The notes beneath the pieces were generated by a model. It was not told the origin of the DNA. It saw nothing but the letters and a program-made list of their open reading frames with translations, and made no database searches. Below are positions 52,637-60,697 of a stretch of 64,000 nucleotides of DNA, one piece after another. Position 1 is the stretch's first letter, and each line of letters begins with the position of its first letter. Position numbers and translations under genes: made by a program. This DNA is from Mycobacteroides franklinii. GTDB lineage: Bacteria > Actinomycetota > Actinomycetes > Mycobacteriales > Mycobacteriaceae. Where the stretch lies: the NCBI RefSeq assembly GCF_002013895.1, contig NZ_MAFQ01000001.1:434001-498000 (forward strand), given 5' to 3'.

Positions 52637-53122
52637 ATGCCTGTTCCCGAATTCGTTCTCGAACTGCGTCGGCACATCGGGCACGCGCCGCTGTGGTTGC
52701 CGGGTGTGACCGGTGTGGTGATCCGCGACGAGCAGGTGCTCCTGGTCAAGCGTGCCGACAATGGTGCGTGGACCGCGGTCACCGGAATCGTTGATCCGGG
52801 CGAGAACCCGGCAGACTCGGCCATCCGAGAGGTATGGGAAGAGGCCGGTGTTCATGCTCTGCCCACGCGATTGGTGTGGGTGCACGTGAGCCGGCCGATG
52901 GTGCATGTCAATGGCGATCACGCTCAGTACCTGGACCACGTGTTCCGAATGGACTGGCTCTCTGGATCGCCTTACCCGGCCGATGGCGAGAACGTCGCCG
53001 CGCAGTGGTTCGATATCGCGGCGATGCCGGATATGACCGAGGATATGCGTCGCCGGATCGAGCTTGCGGCGGATACCGATAGCGTCGCCACGGTTTTCGA
53101 TGTCGCCGGCTCGCAGGACTAG
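52637..53122 (+). CDS. Nudix hydrolase
   Basis: 161 residues from ATG 52637 (a GTG at 52631 is also in frame). The Nudix box is complete: GIVDPGENPADSAIREVWEE followed by AGV, so a nucleoside-diphosphate-linked substrate is hydrolysed with Mg2+. Sequence gives no closer substrate. It is convergent with the MFS gene and their stop codons overlap on a shared CTAG (53119-53122). In M. tuberculosis a peptidase gene (Rv2522c) lies between acpS and bcp; here this Nudix and the MFS gene take its place. Confidence 0.88.
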   Translation: MPVPEFVLELRRHIGHAPLWLPGVTGVVIRDEQVLLVKRADNGAWTAVTGIVDPGENPADSAIREVWEEAGVHALPTRLVWVHVSRPMVHVNGDHAQYLDHVFRMDWLSGSPYPADGENVAAQWFDIAAMPDMTEDMRRRIELAADTDSVATVFDVAGSQD

Positions 53123-54717
53123 GGGAGCGGCGCAGGCTCTGCAGTAGTGGCCGGCGAGATGAGAAATGTGGCAGCCAGCCCAACGACGAGGAATGCCGCC
53201 GCCAAGTAACTGCCCAATTCCACGCCGTGGGCCATTGCCTGTCGGGCCGCGTCGGCAATTCCGGCGGTCTGTGGTTGACGGCCGAACTCGTCGATGGCGG
53301 CCCCGGCGCTACGGACTACCGTGCGCGCAACGGAATCGGATTGATCGGGCGGGACACCCGAATCTGCCAGGGTCCGGGCGAGTTGGCTGCTGATGACGCT
53401 GAAGAAGGCAGTCGTCAGTACCGCGATGCCCAAGGCGGAGCCCAGCTGACGGAACACGCTCTGCATGCCGGACCCCTGCCCGGAACTGCGCTCGGGGACA
53501 TCGCTGAGGACCACATTGGTGACCTGGGCGGTGGCAAAGCCGATACCGATCCCGTACACGAACAGCGCCAAGGCGAGGATCCACCACGCGGTATCGGGCC
53601 GCGCGATGAATCCGACGGCCGCCAGCCCCAGTGCTTCCAGCGCCAGACCTATGCGGACCAAACCCAGCGCCGAGATTCGTGACGTCATCGCGAAACTGGC
53701 GCCGCTGGCCGCGAAGCTGCCGAGCGCTATCGGTACCAAGGCGAGTCCGGCTTGGACGGGGCTGTACCCCTGCGCGAATTGCAGCCACAGCGGCAGCACC
53801 GCCACTATCCCGAACTCGCCCATCCCGATAATCAATGTCGCGATGTTGCCGTTGCGGAACGAACCAATGGAGAAGAGCCGCACATCCATCAACGCCTTGG
53901 TCGGTTGTCCCGGATCGATATCCCGGGTCAACGCCACCTGCCGGAGCACGAAGGCGATGAGGGCAAGTGCCGCAAGGACAAGCGCCACGAATACCGGCGA
54001 CAGATCGAACGTCCACCGAACGCCCAACAACTCGAACGCCTCGGTGCTGTGTATCCATCCGTAGGTGCGACCGTCGATGAGTCCGAAGGCGAGCAAGCCC
54101 AAACCGATGATCGACAGCACCGCCCCGGCCACATCCACCTTCGCCTGGGTGCGCTGCGAGCGGGGAATGAACACCAGCGCGCCGATGCAGATCACCGCGA
54201 CAAGCGGGATGTTGATTCCGAATGCCCAACGCCACGAGGCATGCTCGGACAGCCAGCCGCCCAGCAGAGGGCCCAGAGCCGTGGCGGCGCCAATGGTGGA
54301 TCCCCAGACGGCGAACGCCTGACCGCGCTCCTTTCCAGTGAATTGTGCGTCGAGCAGAGCCAGTGACGTCGGCAGGATCAGTGCCGCTCCGGCACCCTGC
54401 AGGAAGCGGGCCAGCACCAACCAGCCTCCGGTGGCGGCCATACCAGCGAGCAGGCTCGTTGCGCCGAAAACCACCACACCGGTGAGGAAAACGCTGCGGG
54501 CGCCCAGAATGTCGGAGATGCGCCCCACGAGTAACAACAGTGCCGCGAACACGATCGCGTACGACTCTTGCACCCACTGCGCCTGTGCCGAGGTGACGCC
54601 GAGGTCGCGCACGATCGACGGGATGATGACGTTGACGATCGTGGTATCGACGACGATCAGCGCCACGCCCAACGCGATGGCGGCCAAGCCGAGCCACTTG
54701 CGGGCGCTATCTGGCAT
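53119..54717 (-). CDS. MFS exporter, DHA2 (EmrB/QacA) type, 14 membrane segments
   Basis: 532 residues from ATG 54717; the open frame starts at 54831 but the preceding residues are not conserved-looking. Typical DHA2 features: VDTTIVNVIIPSIVRDLGV in segment 1 (motif D1), LVGRISDILGARSVFLTG (motif A), ARFLQGAGAALILPTSLALL (motif B) and GSTIGAATALGPLLGGWLSE (motif C). These drug:H+ antiporters export cationic or hydrophobic compounds; the substrate here is unknown. A 14-bp palindrome lies 18 bp upstream of the start and may be its operator. It is downstream of bcp on the same strand, separated by a long hairpin. Confidence 0.88.
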   Translation of the reverse strand: MPDSARKWLGLAAIALGVALIVVDTTIVNVIIPSIVRDLGVTSAQAQWVQESYAIVFAALLLLVGRISDILGARSVFLTGVVVFGATSLLAGMAATGGWLVLARFLQGAGAALILPTSLALLDAQFTGKERGQAFAVWGSTIGAATALGPLLGGWLSEHASWRWAFGINIPLVAVICIGALVFIPRSQRTQAKVDVAGAVLSIIGLGLLAFGLIDGRTYGWIHSTEAFELLGVRWTFDLSPVFVALVLAALALIAFVLRQVALTRDIDPGQPTKALMDVRLFSIGSFRNGNIATLIIGMGEFGIVAVLPLWLQFAQGYSPVQAGLALVPIALGSFAASGASFAMTSRISALGLVRIGLALEALGLAAVGFIARPDTAWWILALALFVYGIGIGFATAQVTNVVLSDVPERSSGQGSGMQSVFRQLGSALGIAVLTTAFFSVISSQLARTLADSGVPPDQSDSVARTVVRSAGAAIDEFGRQPQTAGIADAARQAMAHGVELGSYLAAAFLVVGLAATFLISPATTAEPAPLP

Positions 54718-54734
54718 GTGATCCCTTGTTAGGT

Positions 54735-54748
54735 GTGTGACGTCACAC
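54735..54748. promoter_or_regulatory. 14-bp perfect palindrome GTGTGACGTCACAC upstream of the MFS exporter
   Basis: Located 18 bp upstream of the exporter ATG (minus strand), where a bound repressor would block transcription. It contains TGTGA and TCACA half-sites, but only 2 bp apart instead of the 6 bp of a CRP site, so a TetR- or MarR-type repressor is more likely. No regulator gene is adjacent. Confidence 0.55.
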
Positions 54749-54763
54749 TTTCGTTTAGCGCTG

Positions 54764-54815
54764 AGTGCGAGCCTCGCGCGGAATTTCGGCCCGTTCTCCG
54801 CGCGAGGCTCGCACT
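54764..54815. terminator. 19-bp perfect stem hairpin between bcp and the MFS exporter
   Basis: AGTGCGAGCCTCGCGCGGA (54764-54782), a 14-nt loop, and TCCGCGCGAGGCTCGCACT (54797-54815). The stem is perfect over 19 bp. It lies 29 bp after the bcp stop on the minus strand, so it could end bcp transcription, although no T-run follows. Its length is more than a terminator needs, so a dispersed palindromic repeat is an alternative. Confidence 0.6.
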
Positions 54816-54844
54816 CGCCAGCTGACGCCAACCGGTGGCTGGCC

Positions 54845-55318
54845 CTACACGGACAGGTCGCGGCGCAGCTTCGCGACGTGGCCGGTGGCCTTCACGTTGT
54901 ACTGCGCCACCTCGATCTTGCCCTTCTCGTCCACGACGAACGTGGATCGGATCACGCCCTCGACGATCTTTCCGTACAGCTTCTTCTCGCCGAAGGCGCC
55001 GTACGCGATCAGCGTCTCCTTGTCGGGATCGGATAGCAGTGGGAAGTTCACGCCGTCGCGTTCGCGGAACTTGGCGAGCTTCTCGGGCTTGTCGGGGGAG
55101 ATCCCGATGACGTCGAGACCCGCCTCGTTGAGCTCGGCGAGGCTGTCGCGGAAGTCGCAGGCCTGTTTGGTGCAGCCGGGGGTCATGGCCGCGGGATAGA
55201 AGTAGATGATCACTTTGCGGCCCTTGTAGGAGGACAGTGACACCTTCTTGCCGTCGGCGTCGAGCAGGGTGAACGCTGGGGCTTTGTCGCCAACTTCGAG
55301 CCGCTTGGTTTCCGCCAT
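54845..55318 (-). CDS. bcp: thiol peroxidase Bcp (peroxiredoxin)
   Basis: 157 residues from ATG 55318 (a GTG lies directly before it). This is the length of M. tuberculosis Bcp. It reduces hydrogen peroxide and lipid peroxides in the cytosol. The peroxidatic cysteine is C49 and the likely resolving cysteine C54 in YPAAMTPGCTKQACDF, a PrxQ-type CxxxxC arrangement. The conserved P-x3-T-x2-C is present. It is divergent from the DUF3618 gene across 83 bp, as in M. tuberculosis (Rv2521/Rv2520c). Confidence 0.95.
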   Translation of the reverse strand: MAETKRLEVGDKAPAFTLLDADGKKVSLSSYKGRKVIIYFYPAAMTPGCTKQACDFRDSLAELNEAGLDVIGISPDKPEKLAKFRERDGVNFPLLSDPDKETLIAYGAFGEKKLYGKIVEGVIRSTFVVDEKGKIEVAQYNVKATGHVAKLRRDLSV

Positions 55319-55401
55319 CACCGGTGCCTTTCTGTTGACCCGTACAGTTGTTGCCCTAGGGTAGTTGCTTGAGTTTCAACCACTGACGTGGAGGAGTACA
55401 C

Positions 55402-55638
55402 GTGGCCAGGGATCCAGAGGCAATCAAGGCCGATATCGACAAGGCGCGCGATCAACTCGCGGCCACGGTCGACACCCTGAGTGACCGCGCAAACCCGCAG
55501 CGTCTGGCCGAGGATGCCAAGGCGTCGGTGCTCGCGACCCTAAACAAGCCGGCCATCAAATTCACCATCCTCGGTGTGGGCGCCGTGGTTGCCGCTCTGG
55601 TGGTCCGCAAGGTCGTGCGCAAGTTCCGCAAGGACTGA
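55402..55638 (+). CDS. DUF3618 small membrane protein (Rv2520c-like)
   Basis: 78 residues, GTG start with GGAGG just upstream. The N-terminus is an amphipathic helix (DPEAIKADIDKARDQLAATV), followed by NPQRLAEDAKASVLATL and one C-terminal membrane segment (FTILGVGAVVAALVV) ending in a basic tail KVVRKFRKD. The family is common in actinobacteria and its function is unknown. It is divergent from bcp and convergent with the methyltransferase gene. Confidence 0.86.
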   Translation: MARDPEAIKADIDKARDQLAATVDTLSDRANPQRLAEDAKASVLATLNKPAIKFTILGVGAVVAALVVRKVVRKFRKD

Positions 55639-55660
55639 TCCAGCTGTTCGCCGACCGCGC

Positions 55661-56491
55661 CTAGAACTCGAATCGCAGGATGCGGGCGGACCGCCTCATC
55701 GACGCGCTGTGCTGCGCTATGCGTGAGGAGATTCGCAGCCAGGTCGGAAATAGATCGATCTCCGGCGCGTCCACCAGATTGAACTCTTCGACAAACCGCA
55801 GCCGAGGGTTCCAGCGTTCCGGGGTGCGTGGATCGTTGTAGCCCTCGAACCCCCGTACCTGATTGACTTTCTTGAACATCTTCTGCGGAAACAGCTTTGA
55901 GATCCAGACGCCCACAACCATGCGGCCATAGTCGTTGAATGCGAGCTGCCCGGTGGGGAAGTGGTCGGTGACGGCCCGCATCGTCGCGATGATCTGTTCC
56001 TTGGTCAGGAAGGCGAAGAATCCATCGGCGATCACCATGGCCGGACGGTCCGACGGTATGTCGTTGATCCACGCCGGGTCGGTGATGGACACGCCGATGG
56101 TGTGCTCGTTGGGCCCCGGGGGCATCACCTCATCGCGCAGTCTGGCCATTCCGGGCAGGTCGACGCTGTACCAGTCGACGGTGGCCGGTGGCTGGATGCG
56201 CCGGTACCCGTCGTCGAGACCCGCCCCCAGATCGACTACCACCGCGTTCGGGTGCGCCGTGACAAAGGTACGCACTCTGTCGTCGAGAAGCTTTGCGCGT
56301 AGCGATGATTGGCATACCACCGGGGCGATCACGCCGAGTGCGTCGAAGTCGTAGTCGATTGTGGCGACGGCCGCCGCTGCGCCTGGGTCCGGCAGGATCG
56401 GCCGCTGCCAACCGTCGTTGACCGCCCGTGCTTTCAGGGTGAGAAAGGCGGTCTCTTCCTCGGGGGTAATTCCGCTCGTGTCGATGCCCAT
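55661..56491 (-). CDS. class I SAM-dependent methyltransferase (LCM/PPM1 family)
   Basis: 276 residues from ATG 56491; upstream in-frame codons to 56641 would cover the promoter of the divergent tetR. SAM-binding motif AVVVDLGAGLDDGYRRI, and family segments DWYSVDLPGMARLRDE and PAMVIADGFFAFLTKEQI. This matches the leucine carboxyl methyltransferase-like family, which is expanded in mycobacteria and acts on small molecules, often unknown. It is divergent from a TetR gene 46 bp away, which probably controls it. Confidence 0.87.
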   Translation of the reverse strand: MGIDTSGITPEEETAFLTLKARAVNDGWQRPILPDPGAAAAVATIDYDFDALGVIAPVVCQSSLRAKLLDDRVRTFVTAHPNAVVVDLGAGLDDGYRRIQPPATVDWYSVDLPGMARLRDEVMPPGPNEHTIGVSITDPAWINDIPSDRPAMVIADGFFAFLTKEQIIATMRAVTDHFPTGQLAFNDYGRMVVGVWISKLFPQKMFKKVNQVRGFEGYNDPRTPERWNPRLRFVEEFNLVDAPEIDLFPTWLRISSRIAQHSASMRRSARILRFEF

Positions 56492-56496
56492 GGCTC

Positions 56497-56516
56497 GACT
56501 ATACAAGCGTGTAGTC
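56497..56516. promoter_or_regulatory. imperfect 20-bp palindrome between methyltransferase and tetR
   Basis: GACTATAC (left) and GTGTAGTC (right) pair at 7 of 10 positions around the centre. It lies in a 46-bp gap between divergent starts, overlapping the region needed by both promoters, so it is a candidate TetR operator. Confidence 0.45.
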
Positions 56517-56537
56517 AATTGTCCAGCCGTGTAAAAT

Positions 56538-57179
56538 ATGGCGATGGAGACCGTGGATCCCGACGACCTCACCGCGCGCGCCCGGATACGGGATGCGGCA
56601 TTGCATGAGTTCGGCGACAAGGGATACGACGGCGCGACCATTCGGGGGATTGCCGCCCGCGCCGGAGTCTCTTCCGGGCTGCTGCGGCATCATTTCGGGT
56701 CCAAGCAAGAGCTGCGGGACGCTTGCGATGAATACCTCGTCAAGACGATGCGCACCATCAACGAGCAGGTGCGCTCGAATGTGGAACGCGGTGATGTGCA
56801 CTATGTTTCGGCGCGCATTCCCATCGGCCAATACCAGGCCTACATCACCAGGGCCTTGGTGGAAGGCTCCGCGGGGCAGGTCTTCGACGAGATGGTCGCG
56901 ATGACCGAAGGCTGGCTGGCTGCCGCGGACCAAAACCGCACCCATCCCCCCGAGGTCGACGTGAAATCCCGCGCCACGGTCATCACTGCCATGGCATTGG
57001 CGGTTCCACTTCTTCAGCAACACGTTTCGCGTGGCCTGGGAGTGGATGTCGGTTCGCCCGAGGGTGATCTGAAGATGGCCGCCACGCTGGTCGATGTGTA
57101 CGCCAACCCGCTACTCACCCCTGAGCAGGCAAAATCGGCGCAGGAGGACCTATCGCGCAGAATGGGTAGCCATTCCTGA
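56538..57179 (+). CDS. TetR-family regulator divergent from methyltransferase
   Basis: 213 residues (ATG 56538; ATG 56544 also possible). The DNA-binding domain is residues 12-60 (ALHEFGDKGYDGATIRGIAA, GVSSGLLRHHFGSKQELRDA). The C-terminal domain resembles the TetR_C_33-like group. The most likely targets are itself and the methyltransferase gene. Confidence 0.87.
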   Translation: MAMETVDPDDLTARARIRDAALHEFGDKGYDGATIRGIAARAGVSSGLLRHHFGSKQELRDACDEYLVKTMRTINEQVRSNVERGDVHYVSARIPIGQYQAYITRALVEGSAGQVFDEMVAMTEGWLAAADQNRTHPPEVDVKSRATVITAMALAVPLLQQHVSRGLGVDVGSPEGDLKMAATLVDVYANPLLTPEQAKSAQEDLSRRMGSHS

Positions 57180-57270
57180 TTGGGTAATATTCGCTGCAAC
57201 ACCTCACAATTGCACTGCTACCTGGTTAGTCTTACCGCGTGCCAAGTTTCTGTGCACCGGCCGGGTGTCG

Positions 57271-57654
57271 ATGATAATCGTCGCTGGTCTACGGCTCGAT
57301 GCGACCGTATTCAAGGCCTCGGCGATGATGCTCTATGTCGTCGGGTTCGCCTTCACGGTGTTTTCTGGTGTCGACAGTGTGCGCCTTGCCGTGGTGCTGC
57401 TGGTCGGGATCGCAGCGACGGTATTGCACTACTGGCCGGAGCGCGAAGAGTTTGATCGGCTCTCGATCGCGGTCGCGCTCGATGTGGTCCTCGCATTCGT
57501 ACTCGACGCCTGGTCGACCTGGGTTATCGACCAGACCCCGTCCTCAGGTGTGGGAATCGACGTGATGCGCCTGTGCGCATGGCTGCTGTCGGTGGCCGGC
57601 ATCTTGGCGTTTCCGCGCCGCCTCATCGACAGGGACGCCGAGACGGCCGGTTAG
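57271..57654 (+). CDS. small hypothetical membrane protein
   Basis: 127 residues from ATG 57271; the frame runs back to 57094 but overlaps the tetR gene, and GTG 57265 is an alternative. Four hydrophobic stretches are visible: ASAMMLYVVGFAFTVFSGV, LAVVLLVGIAATVLHYW, LSIAVALDVVLAFVLDAW, and IDVMRLCAWLLSVAGILAF. I do not recognise the family. It is convergent with the MMPL gene, and the stops overlap (57651-57654). Confidence 0.6.
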   Translation: MIIVAGLRLDATVFKASAMMLYVVGFAFTVFSGVDSVRLAVVLLVGIAATVLHYWPEREEFDRLSIAVALDVVLAFVLDAWSTWVIDQTPSSGVGIDVMRLCAWLLSVAGILAFPRRLIDRDAETAG

Positions 57655-60563
57655 GCCCGGGTTCTCTCCAACCGCGACGGCCTCGTCAACAGATAGGAGA
57701 GCACACCGGCGGTGCGGGGCGAGCGTGTCTTGGACCACCGAAAAAGCAGGCCGTGCAACAACGGCACCGGCGACCACCAGAACCACTTGCCCAGCACGCC
57801 CGCCATCGCCGGCACCACGAACGTTCTCACGATGAGTGTGTCGATCATCAGGCCCACGCCGATCGTCGTGCCTGTCTGTTCAATGCTCAGCACGTCGCTG
57901 GACAGCATCGCGAACATGGTGATCCCGAAGACGATTCCGGCCGTGGTGACGACCCCACCCGTCCCGCCGAACGTGCGAATCATGCCGGTACGCAAGCCGG
58001 CTCCGTGCAGGAACACCTCCTCGCGCATCCGCATGGTGAGAAGCAGGTTGTAGTCGGCGCCGACGGCGACCAGCGCGATCAGGGCGATGGACGGCACGGC
58101 CCAATGCAGGTCGCGGCCCAGCATGTCCTGCCAGATCAGTGTGGTGACACCGAGGGCCGACACATACGAGATGATCACCGTCCCAATAACCACCGCGGCC
58201 GCGACCGGGCTACGCAGCATGATCAGCACGATGAGGAAGACCAACGCGAGCGCCACCGCGGCCAGCAGGAGGAAATCTTCGCTGACATATCCGCGCAATT
58301 CGGCAGTGCCCGTGCCGAATCCGGTGAGGTTCACCGAGCTACCCGCCAGGGTGCCTTCCTTGGTGGCCTCGCTCACCGCAAGCATGATCTGCGGCGACCG
58401 ATGTGCGCCGTCGGCGCCGAATACCTGGCCGTCACCGAACACCATCATGCGCGTGGAGCGCCCGTCCGGGCCGAAGTAGAGCCCGGCCGCGCGCTGGAAT
58501 CGCGGGTCCTGCCAAGCGCGTTGCGGCAGGTAGTAACCTCCCTCGCCGCTGCTACGGAAATCCTCGCGCATGGCCCGTAGGTACTCGGTGAGCCCAGAAA
58601 ACATGGTCCGCGTCTCGCCCACGGCCTTGGTGAGCTGATCGGTGACCGCACTGAGCTGCGCGACGGTGGATCGCATGTTCTTCACCGAATCCACGGCGCC
58701 GGAGAACGATTTCTGCATGCCCTGGGCGCCCGCGCCGAACTTGTCGGTGCTGGCGGTCAGCGTGGCCGTCGCCGCAACCACGGAATCCATCGGTTCGACG
58801 GCCTTGAGTACCAGTGAGCAGATGCCGTCGTTGGCGCAGTTGGGGTTGCCGTTGGTGAAGTTGCGCAGTGGTTCCATGTATCCGGAGACCTGGGACACGT
58901 TGTCCTGCAGCGCTTTCATTCCCGAGTGCATGTCTCCGATGCCGCCGTTGAGCTCGCCCAGTCCGCTCACCCCGCCGGCCAGGCCCTTCTGCAACTGGGC
59001 GATGGCGCCCGAGAACTGGCTGAGTGTCGTCGCGAGTTGGTCGACGGCCCCCAAGCGCTGGCTCATCTGGGCGGTGCCGTCGTTCAACTGATCGGCGATG
59101 ATCCCGGCTTGTTCGGTCAGCGCAGCCTGTTCCGGAATGGAGCCTGCTGGTCGCGAGGCCGACTGCACCATACGAATCCCGGGGATCTCCATCAGCTTCT
59201 TGGTGACTCGCTCAACACCGATCACTCCGGCAGGGTTGCGCAGGTCGTGGTCGGATTCGATCGAGACGATTTCCGGTAGCAGCCGATTCGCTGGAAAGTG
59301 CCGGTCCATCGCCTGATATCCGCGGTTGGCGTGCGTGGAAAGCGGTTGGGCGGCAAGCTCGTCGAACCCGAGACGCAGGCCGGCCACGGGAAGCGCGCAG
59401 ACGACGAGAACCAGCAGCGATCCGGCCAGGACCGGGCCCGGCCAGCGCGCCACCATGGCGCCTACCCGGCGCCAGCGGCGCCCGGGTCGGCTCGATCCCT
59501 GTTGCAGAGCACGTGGTTGTGCCAGGCCCCGGCGGCCCGCCAGCCCGATAAGTGCGGGCAATAGCGTCAACGAGGCCACCATTCCGGTGAGTATCCCTAT
59601 GGCACAAGGTAATCCGGCGCTACGCAGCATGCCGACCTGTGCGAAGAGCAGGCAGGACAGGGCTGCGGCAATCGTCAGCCCGGACGCCGCGATGACCGGC
59701 GCCACGGAACGATTCGCCATGACGAGGGCCTGCTCGTGGTCCACACCCGCGCGGCGCTGCTCGTGATAGCGCCCGAGCAGGAAGATGCCGTAGTCGGTTG
59801 CCGCGCCGAGAACCAATGCGGCGAGCAGCGACACCGAGAAGATGGACACCTCGATGAGATCGCGCTCGCCGAGGAACGCGACGATGGAGCGGGCCACCGC
59901 GAGCCCAAGGCCCACGGTCAGCAACGGGATCGCCGCGGTGATGACGGATCGGTGCACAACGAACAACAGCACCGCGATGAGCACCACGGTGACACCGGTG
60001 ATCATCAGCATTTGTGTGTCGATGGCGGTGAGCTCGTCGGCAATGGTGGCTCCCGGCCCGGTGACCCAGGCGTGCATCCCGGTGGGGGCGGGTTCGTCGG
60101 CGACGATCTTGCGAACGGCAGTCAGCGCGTCGTTGGCTTTCGCGGCCCCGAGCTCACCGTTCACCCGCAGCATGGTGTACACCGCCTTGCCGTCAGGGCT
60201 GAGCGCCCCCTCGGCGGTCAACGGGTCCGACCAGAGGTCCATCGCGGAGTCCAGATGAGCGGCGTCGGCACGCAGTTTGGTCAGCAGCCGATCGTGATAC
60301 TGGTGTTCGACGGGTCCGAGCTTGTGATCGCTTTCCAGTACCAGGTAATTGAGATTGTTACCGGCACCGTCCTGGAACTGCTTGCCCATCACAGCACCCG
60401 CGGCGTTCACCGGTGCGTCCTTCGGCAGGAAGCCGCGGGCGTGGTTGTGTGCCGTGCTTTCCACCTGCGGCACAAGTAGATTTCCCGCCCCGGCGGCCAG
60501 CATCCATAGTCCGATGATCAGAACCGCGTAGCGGCTGGAGAACCTTGCGATGGCGTCCCACAT
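57651..60563 (-). CDS. MMPL-family RND transporter
   Basis: 970 residues with the MmpL plan: a first membrane segment (YAVLIIGLWMLAAGAGNLLV), a large periplasmic loop, five more segments, a second, longer loop, and a final six-segment bundle. The proton-relay Asp-Tyr pairs are in LGAATDYGIFLLGRYHEQ and VGADYNLLLTMRMREE. The second loop has a long coiled-coil region (residues about 490-660) and two cysteines (NPNCANDGIC). Such proteins export lipids, siderophores or drugs; no MmpS partner is adjacent. It is divergent from a NarL-type two-component system, with a perfect palindrome between them, so it is probably its target. Confidence 0.9.
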   Translation of the reverse strand: MWDAIARFSSRYAVLIIGLWMLAAGAGNLLVPQVESTAHNHARGFLPKDAPVNAAGAVMGKQFQDGAGNNLNYLVLESDHKLGPVEHQYHDRLLTKLRADAAHLDSAMDLWSDPLTAEGALSPDGKAVYTMLRVNGELGAAKANDALTAVRKIVADEPAPTGMHAWVTGPGATIADELTAIDTQMLMITGVTVVLIAVLLFVVHRSVITAAIPLLTVGLGLAVARSIVAFLGERDLIEVSIFSVSLLAALVLGAATDYGIFLLGRYHEQRRAGVDHEQALVMANRSVAPVIAASGLTIAAALSCLLFAQVGMLRSAGLPCAIGILTGMVASLTLLPALIGLAGRRGLAQPRALQQGSSRPGRRWRRVGAMVARWPGPVLAGSLLVLVVCALPVAGLRLGFDELAAQPLSTHANRGYQAMDRHFPANRLLPEIVSIESDHDLRNPAGVIGVERVTKKLMEIPGIRMVQSASRPAGSIPEQAALTEQAGIIADQLNDGTAQMSQRLGAVDQLATTLSQFSGAIAQLQKGLAGGVSGLGELNGGIGDMHSGMKALQDNVSQVSGYMEPLRNFTNGNPNCANDGICSLVLKAVEPMDSVVAATATLTASTDKFGAGAQGMQKSFSGAVDSVKNMRSTVAQLSAVTDQLTKAVGETRTMFSGLTEYLRAMREDFRSSGEGGYYLPQRAWQDPRFQRAAGLYFGPDGRSTRMMVFGDGQVFGADGAHRSPQIMLAVSEATKEGTLAGSSVNLTGFGTGTAELRGYVSEDFLLLAAVALALVFLIVLIMLRSPVAAAVVIGTVIISYVSALGVTTLIWQDMLGRDLHWAVPSIALIALVAVGADYNLLLTMRMREEVFLHGAGLRTGMIRTFGGTGGVVTTAGIVFGITMFAMLSSDVLSIEQTGTTIGVGLMIDTLIVRTFVVPAMAGVLGKWFWWSPVPLLHGLLFRWSKTRSPRTAGVLSYLLTRPSRLERTRA

Positions 60564-60621
60564 GGCTGCCGACGCTACGGAGGGGGCCGGGCGTCGTCGT
60601 CGTGCTGTGGGCGAGACTTGT

Positions 60622-60641
60622 TCTCCTACCGTGGTAGGAGA
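60622..60641. promoter_or_regulatory. 9-bp perfect inverted repeat between MMPL gene and two-component system
   Basis: TCTCCTACC, GT, GGTAGGAGA: perfect 9-bp arms in a 134-bp divergent gap, 58 bp from the MMPL start and 56 bp from the kinase start. The tight 20-bp form fits a dimeric NarL/LuxR-type response regulator or a TetR site. The adjacent response regulator is the obvious candidate to bind it. Confidence 0.6.
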
Positions 60642-60697
60642 CGCGGATCCGCGCCAAGCATGATGTGTGACCCGGCGACCGCCTCTAGGCTGGCCTG

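Noticed and set aside
54735..54748. CRP/cAMP-receptor site reading of GTGTGACGTCACAC
   Set aside because: The TGTGA/TCACA half-sites are 2 bp apart; mycobacterial CRP needs about 6 bp. Kept only as a palindrome of unknown binder.
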